A stretch of 64,000 nt of DNA from Excoecaria cochinchinensis. Its lineage: Eukaryota > Streptophyta > Magnoliopsida > Malpighiales > Euphorbiaceae. A program made the position numbers and the translations under genes. The DNA is taken from positions 32,689,001 to 32,753,000 of the forward strand of contig CANTUQ010000004.1 in the NCBI GenBank assembly GCA_947683425.1, in the 5' to 3' direction. Shown here one piece after another: positions 58,615 to 64,000 of the stretch. Position 1 is the first letter of the stretch. Every line of letters begins with the position of its first letter. The notes beneath the pieces were generated by a model. It made no database searches. It worked only from the letters and a program-made list of their open reading frames with translations, and had not been told where the DNA came from.

Positions 58615-59849
58615 CAAAGTGTACCCTAGTTGGATTGTAGTGTCAATTGCATGTTAGGGTACAAATGAGATGGGAATTAGTGAGTAATTAAGTGTGCAAG
58701 GGTGTAATTGAGAAAGAAAAATTGTAATTAAAAGATAGCATTTACAAGAGGGATTAAATGGTACTTTACCAAGGGTTGAGGTGCAACTTTGGCATGGCTG
58801 GAAAGTGGAAATCCACGTGTGGCTTCTCCCATGAGACAGCCAACCTTTTTACATGCAAAATATGTTTAATTAAGAGGCAGATTGGGATTTGTAATTCATT
58901 TGCAATCCAGCCACTTCTCTCTCTACAATTCTGGAATTCTTCTTTTACTTTCATTGAGTTTAACTTGGTCTTTCAATGCTTAAATCTGGAATTTGATTGC
59001 ATGTGGATTGGTTTGAAGAGTTAAATCAAGAAGGTAAGTGAATTGTTAGCTTATGAGTATCTTTTCTTCTACTCCCTTTCTTGAGATTGGATTTGGAATT
59101 GGATTTTGAGTATGGACTAAGAGAGAGTTTATGTTTGTATTTTGTGTAAGATTTGGACAAGAGGAAAGCAAAAGGAAAGGAAAAGGTTTAGTTGAGTAAA
59201 GAGTGGCCAGCAACCTGCTTTTTGAGGTTTGGGATACTTATGTGTATATGTTGAATTTACTTGTGTATGCATGTGGATTAGCTTGAACTTGATGTGAAAC
59301 TGATGTTTGAGTATCCGACTTGAGATAATAAGCATGACTATGTGCCATGAGATGGAAAATAAGTGAATTGTTATAGTTGCTATATGATGGGATTGGAAAT
59401 TTGGCATGAGTATGATGATAATCAAGCATGAACTCTAGTTTAGTGAAAATCCTGTTTATGTCTTACCTAACCTCTGAATATTGTTTTGTTCATAATTGGA
59501 GTTTTAGAACTCTAAATTTAATGATTGTTGGGCCATTTTAACCATAACTTCTGTACCTTTAAAAGTCTAAGAGAGGCCATAAATTAATTCTGTCTCTAAG
59601 AGACCTAAAAATGGCAATAAACGGACATATTTCTGTCTAGCTGGGTTAATTTGAATAGTCTGTAGTGTTTAATACATATCTCTTAATTTAAGAGTTCAAA
59701 TGACCTGACACTTGTCCCATTTGAAATCTAAGACGTAGGGAAACAATTGTTAAGAAGAGCACTTTGCCTAAAAATGAGGTCTAGAGGTCGGTTTTTGTGA
59801 TACCAGTCTAGAGTGAAAACCAGTCTCAAAGGGTTCCTGAGGTGAGCTA

Positions 59850-59884
59850 CTGTCGCGAGCGCGACAGAGTCGCGACCTCGCGAC
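59850..59884 (+). repeat. CpG palindromes of C1b
   Basis: CTGTCGCG-AG-CGCGACAG (59850-59867, 8-bp stem) and GTCGCGA-CC-TCGCGAC (59869-59884, 7-bp stem) back to back, in AT-rich surroundings. The resumed C1a has CGCGACCATGGTCGCG (61611-61626), a 16-bp palindrome. Confidence 0.8.
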
Positions 59885-60420
59885 AGAACAACACATATAA
59901 GGCCTTTTCTTTGTAATTTTGAGCCCATGGTTATCATGGATCAATCCCCTATCTTTCCCCTCAACTTATTATGCATGATTAGGGCTATTAAATGAGTATG
60001 AAAGTAGTTATCATTGGGAAAAACTTATGAGTATGATTAAGATTGGAAATTAAACTAGTAAAGTAACAATATATATATAATTATGTGAAGGATAGCAAAT
60101 GGAATGATAAATATGTGTGTGAGCTATGGGTATCTCAAGTATGATGAACCATGTATGCGAATGCGTATAAACACGTATGTGTTAATATGTAATAACATGT
60201 ATAAGTGAGTATGCAATGATATATATATATAAAGTGTTGTATGTGAATGAGTTTAGGATGACATGTATGCATAAGTAGTAAGAAATGAAGAGAGTGCATG
60301 AATGTTCTAGTTGATATATGCTATAAGTTACCTGTGTGTATAGTAAAGGTTAAAGTAAATGTATATGAGAATGTGTATATGCTTTGTTATGAGTAATAGT
60401 TATAAGCCTAATATGTTCAT

Positions 60421-60642
60421 ATAAGTGGATAGATAGGCATGCCTATAAAGGGTTAGATGTTTTGCAGCCGCTAGATGTTGGCACCAATGGTGTCTATATG
60501 TTTGGCATCAACGGATGTCTAGATGTTGATACTATAAAGTATTTAGATGTTTGAGACTCTGATCTCTAGATGACTTGAGACTACGGTCTCTAGATGATTT
60601 GGTACCATCATTTGGTATCTATATGTACCCGTATCCACTTAT
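60421..60642 (+). repeat. LTR hairpin-array module (C1b), the clearest copy
   Basis: Bounded by ATAAGTGGATA (60421-60431) and its exact complement TATCCACTTAT (60632-60642). After the palindrome ATAGGCATGCCTAT come six small inverted repeats: GGCACC-AAT-GGTGTC (60480-60494), GGCATC..GATGTC (60504-60519), GATACT..AGTATT (60528-60543), GAGA..TCTC (60553-60566), GAGAC-TACG-GTCTC (60577-60590) and GGTACC..GGTATC (60601-60619). They are spaced by TAGATG/TATATG-containing linkers. Four have one G-U wobble in the same place. Confidence 0.75.
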
Positions 60643-61146
60643 GTTATGACATTGGGCTAATTATACTATGTAAATGTACAAGGGATGATGTATAAATGTT
60701 AAAGAGCTATAGTACATAGCTAGAGAAGCATATAGAATTATATGATTATAGCATACAAGAAATGTTTATATGATCCTATACATGCACATGAGAAGTTGCT
60801 ATTTGTATAAGGTATGTTATAAGTATTTCAAATGTCTAGATGTATGTATGAAAGTGTAAAAGAAGTAAAGACATGATATTGTTCATGATGTGTACATGAA
60901 ATGGTGTTAGATTGCATGAAATTAGGATACATTAGAAAGATGACACGTGAAATATGTATAAGCTATAGTTATGTTTAAAAGAGCATGAACATGATATAGT
61001 CTATATGAGCTGATACATGATGCTATATGAGTTTGTTAAAAGTTGCCATGTTATTATATGAATCGAATGTTGGCATGCTTATGATTGATTTAATTGTTGA
61101 TTAAGTGATGCATGTGACTTCGTTAGAAGTCTTCTATATGTGATAT

Positions 61147-61192
61147 CCCCACTAAGCGATTTCGCTTAGCACGGGTGTTTTCCCGTGTAGGT
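61147..61192 (+). promoter_or_regulatory. LTR double stem-loop (C1b)
   Basis: CTAAGCG-ATTT-CGCTTAG (61152-61169) then GCACGGG/CCCGTG (61169-61175 with 61182-61187), about 440 bp from the LTR end. Confidence 0.7.
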
Positions 61193-61599
61193 TTACAGGT
61201 TCGAAGGGTTGGACATCTGCAAAGTCATGGCAACTAGGAGTTTAAGTTAAAGTCTTTGTGGATATGGCATAGTTTTTGTATACATGATATAGAATTTTTG
61301 TATAGCTTGGCATATGAGATGTAAAGCAAATTTTATATACGAGATGTACATGATAAAGTAAAGTATAATTTTTGTAACGAATATGTAAATGTTTAAAAGA
61401 ATGCTTATATGTAAAAGAACAGTTTAATTTTGTAATATAAATGGATATATGACATGTTCTTAGTTCATGTGTTCAAAGGTTGAAATCCGCTGCGTGTGAT
61501 TGAATGCTTATTGTTTTCACTTCCGCATGAGTGTTCTGTATGTGTATGCGTTGTGGCGACCTAATATCCTCCCAAGGGGTATTGGGGCGCTAAAGAGCT

Positions 61600-62716
61600 T
61601 CTGTCGGGAGCGCGACCATGGTCGCGAGCGCGATAGAATCTGCTTGACAAGTGTTTTTCTCCTTCTTTTGAACCTTTTGGTTGGTAGGAACCCTTGCCTA
61701 CCTTTACCCTCTTCTAGTTTGTATATTTTATGATGTTTTCTCTTCCGAAATACACCCGAACTTCATCGAAACTTCATGAGACATATTCATCATATGTTTA
61801 GAGTTTGTAAAAGAGTAAATAAATAGATATCACTTAGGAATGTAAGAGACTAAGGTTGTAAATAAGAATAATGACTAAGGTATTTCAAAGTCTAATGAGT
61901 CGAACACCTTTGAATTCGATCAACATTAACCCGATCTAAATTATGTTAAGAAATTGGAGGCAAAACTCTATAAACTGTACTTTGATCTTGTAGAACTACG
62001 GGGTTCTGATTCCCAACTCTTTGGGATACATAGGAAGCTTGGGATATTCTTCCAAGTTCAAATCAAAGCATTGAGATGTATTCAGACATAAAAGATAGTG
62101 TTTCAACTTAATTCTGTTAGACACCTGGATACTTGTTAAAAATAAATGTGATAGGTATGTGTCAATTTATAAGTTTATAGAGCTATCTATGACTCAAGTT
62201 TGAGTAAGATAATTGACAGTTTAGAATTTGTATGTGATATTAAGATGGAAGTAAATGAATGTTTTAGGTATGTCTGAACTGAAGTTGAAATGAATACTTC
62301 GCATATCAAATATCAACTGGTCTTATATGATTGACTAATTAATAAATAATCCTTAATAAATGGAATAGTATGAGTTCTTTGTATTGTAATTCTTGAGGTT
62401 AACACACGTGGTTGAAAAAGTAATGTTTATAAAATTGTTTAGGGACATTACAAGAATAAATAGGTTTTATGTAAAGTTCATTTAATTAAGAATAATATGA
62501 GTGGGATGCTTGACTCTGTCGCGACCGCAACCGGGTGCCATTTAGTTTTCTGTCGCGATCACGACTACGGTCGCGAGCGCGACTCTCCCCTATGTAATAA
62601 ATGTATGTTATTGAGCTTTTGAACATGAGTTTGGACTTGTGATTTACATATGACATAGTGTATAAACTAAGACATGCTATACCATACAAGTTATTATTGA
62701 AATAAATTGTTGAGCA
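61600..62716 (+). repeat. LTR C1a, resumed part
   Basis: Continues C1a after the C1b target duplication, starting with CpG palindromes (61601-61636) and carrying another such cluster at 62515-62586. Otherwise AT-rich, with no gene. The hairpin array and LTR end expected next are not reached because LTR C4 begins at 62717. Confidence 0.55.
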
Positions 62717-64000
62717 TGTAACACCCCCATACCCCCGGGAAGGAATATCGGGGCGCCATGCGGACACTTACGTATACATGTACCTATACATACACTAGCA
62801 GAAGCGATAGCATTAAACACATCCATATAAGAACAATAAAATAAAATAATACCACACTAGGGCCCAACATGTATTACATATATTTATACATATTCATATT
62901 ACAACCTGTTCTCATTTAGCTTTACATATACATAAACAAAAATTCAGGAATTTACAACTAAATAAAACTCTAACTCCTATGTGGCCAACCCTTGCAGATG
63001 TACGACATGGCCCGAACCACAAACCTGTCACCTGCACGGGAAAACAACCCGTGCTAAGCGATAACGCTTAGTGGGGAGGACAAAACAACCAGAAATATGC
63101 ATATACAATACTTGCAATAATAACTTATAAATACAACCTAGCTTGAAACATATAATCAATATCTTATTCAAAATCATAACAACCAATTATACATATAATA
63201 AGCATATTAATATATCTTTCACTTCATGCATATTCCTACAATATAAACAATTTACTAATCTAATCATGTTCAATTTTAAGCTTTGTAGCATAATACATCA
63301 TACTTCATATACAAGGTCATGCAACGTATATTCACATTCATATGTAAAAGAAAGACATGGCATCAACATTTATTACATATGTTCTAATATAACACTACAC
63401 ATTACAAGCATGTAGATTAAAGTACGTATTGCAACGCTAACTATGAACTCATATACATTTATCATGTAAATATACGCTTAATCATCATATTCATATGGAA
63501 CACGTATTAACATATTAGCCTGATTAGCCCGAATATACACTTAAGAAGTGGATGCGGCCATTTGGATACTGATAGGACACAGTATCCCAAGCATATGGAG
63601 ACATGAGTCTCAAACATATCATATTCATATGGAGACCGAAGCCTCAATTCATGTGAAATGACCCAAACGGGGTCGAGACCAGGATCCAAGCGAGACCCAC
63701 ATATAGTAGCTGCACACACACTGACCTAGATAAGCGCTTATCTATCCACTACTATTGACTATTCAGGCTCACGAACAACTCCTATGCATTTAGTATTTTT
63801 ATCATATACTGAGAACTAGTTCAAGTATAATCATATCAGTTTATGAATACTTGTGTATCTAATCAAGATGAAGACATATAAATCATGTACAAATCTAATT
63901 AAGAACTTATAATTTATCAAGTAATAGGCCATATATGACAAATCATGTGTCATGTAATGAAAACCCATGTAAAAGAAGCTTTTGAACTCTTTTTAAAAAT
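62717..64000 (-). repeat. LTR C4, continues beyond the window
   Basis: Starts TGTAACACCCCCATACCCC, the inverse of a TGTTACA LTR end. Contains the double stem-loop at 63031-63076 (GCACGGG/CCCGTGC and CTAAGCG/CGCTTAG) and the hairpin array at 63547-63750. The rest to 64000 is AT-rich with no gene. The other LTR end is outside. Confidence 0.65.
63547..63750 (-). repeat. LTR hairpin-array module (C4)
   Basis: GGATACT..AGTATCC (63564-63587, 7-bp stem), GAGAC-ATGA-GTCTC (63598-63611), GAGACC..GCCTC (63632-63645, one wobble) and GACCC-AAACG-GGGTC (63660-63674), with CATATG linkers. Boundaries AGTGGAT (63547-63553) and ATCCACT (63744-63750). GATAAGCGCTTATC takes the place of the GGCATGCC palindrome. 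Confidence 0.65.

Larger units (their letters stand above)
58615..61594 (+). repeat. Solo LTR C1b inserted in C1a
   Basis: From TGTAATGCCCC to CGCTAAA, the latter in the position of a TGTTACA end with three changes. Target duplication GAGCT is perfect (58610-58614 and 61595-61599). It contains AAGGTAAGTG (about 59032), the conserved block (59670-59790), CpG palindromes (59850-59884), the hairpin array (60421-60642) and the double stem-loop (61147-61192). C1a and C1b start similarly, so they are members of related families. Confidence 0.75.

Noticed and set aside
58758..59024. 88-codon frame MVLYQGLRCN in LTR C1b and its antisense partner
   Set aside because: Lies in the LTR leader region before the splice-donor-like site and has no counterpart in C1a.

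Overview
The window is repeat-dense plant nuclear DNA; I found no host protein-coding gene, tRNA or rRNA gene. The evidence for a flowering plant is a set of LTR retrotransposons of plant Ty3/gypsy lineages (a Tekay-type chromovirus with chromodomain, Tat-type elements with a second RNase H and a G-patch) and several endogenous copies of a plant pararetrovirus (Caulimoviridae). The host species cannot be named from the sequence.

Layout. 1-19481 is a minus-strand Tat-type element (element A) whose reverse transcriptase is split by a young plus-strand Tekay-type element (element B, 3162-12830) flanked by the 5-bp duplication ATACG. Element A abuts, and probably sits inside, the 5' LTR of an older Tekay-type element (D, 19482-21735), which is cut by a second Tat-type LTR (21736-23348). 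From 23349 to 37190 there are mostly long AT-rich LTRs without genes: a solo LTR C2 (23848-26158), a very long LTR F (26162-31093) with its polypurine tract, an LTR C3 (to 33973), a decayed pol (E, about 34010-35432), a possible solo LTR and an LTR piece C5.

37190-57218 is the endogenous pararetrovirus block. Two minus-strand copies (M1, M2) lie between TA microsatellites, followed by plus-strand copies (P1, P2, P3). P3 is a circularly permuted, nearly unit-length copy with about 174 bp of terminal redundancy, implying a genome of about 8.3 kb. The deduced gene order after the tRNA-Met primer site is: leader, movement protein, coat-protease-RT-RNase H polyprotein, an unknown proline-rich ORF, a small Cys-tailed ORF, and three small tandem ORFs that are related to each other and carry a Cys-Asp-Cys motif. 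All copies carry stops, frameshifts or deletions. 57219-64000 is nested LTRs: C1a, the solo LTR C1b inside it, and C4 in reverse.

Two signals stand out. First, the trio of paralogous small viral ORFs, seen in both viral lineages. Second, RNA-like structures shared by otherwise dissimilar LTRs: a double stem-loop near the LTR 3' end with compensatory base changes, and an array of mini-hairpins with conserved linkers closed by a long-range AGTGGATA/TATCCACT pairing. Percent identities and counts given below are by eye.
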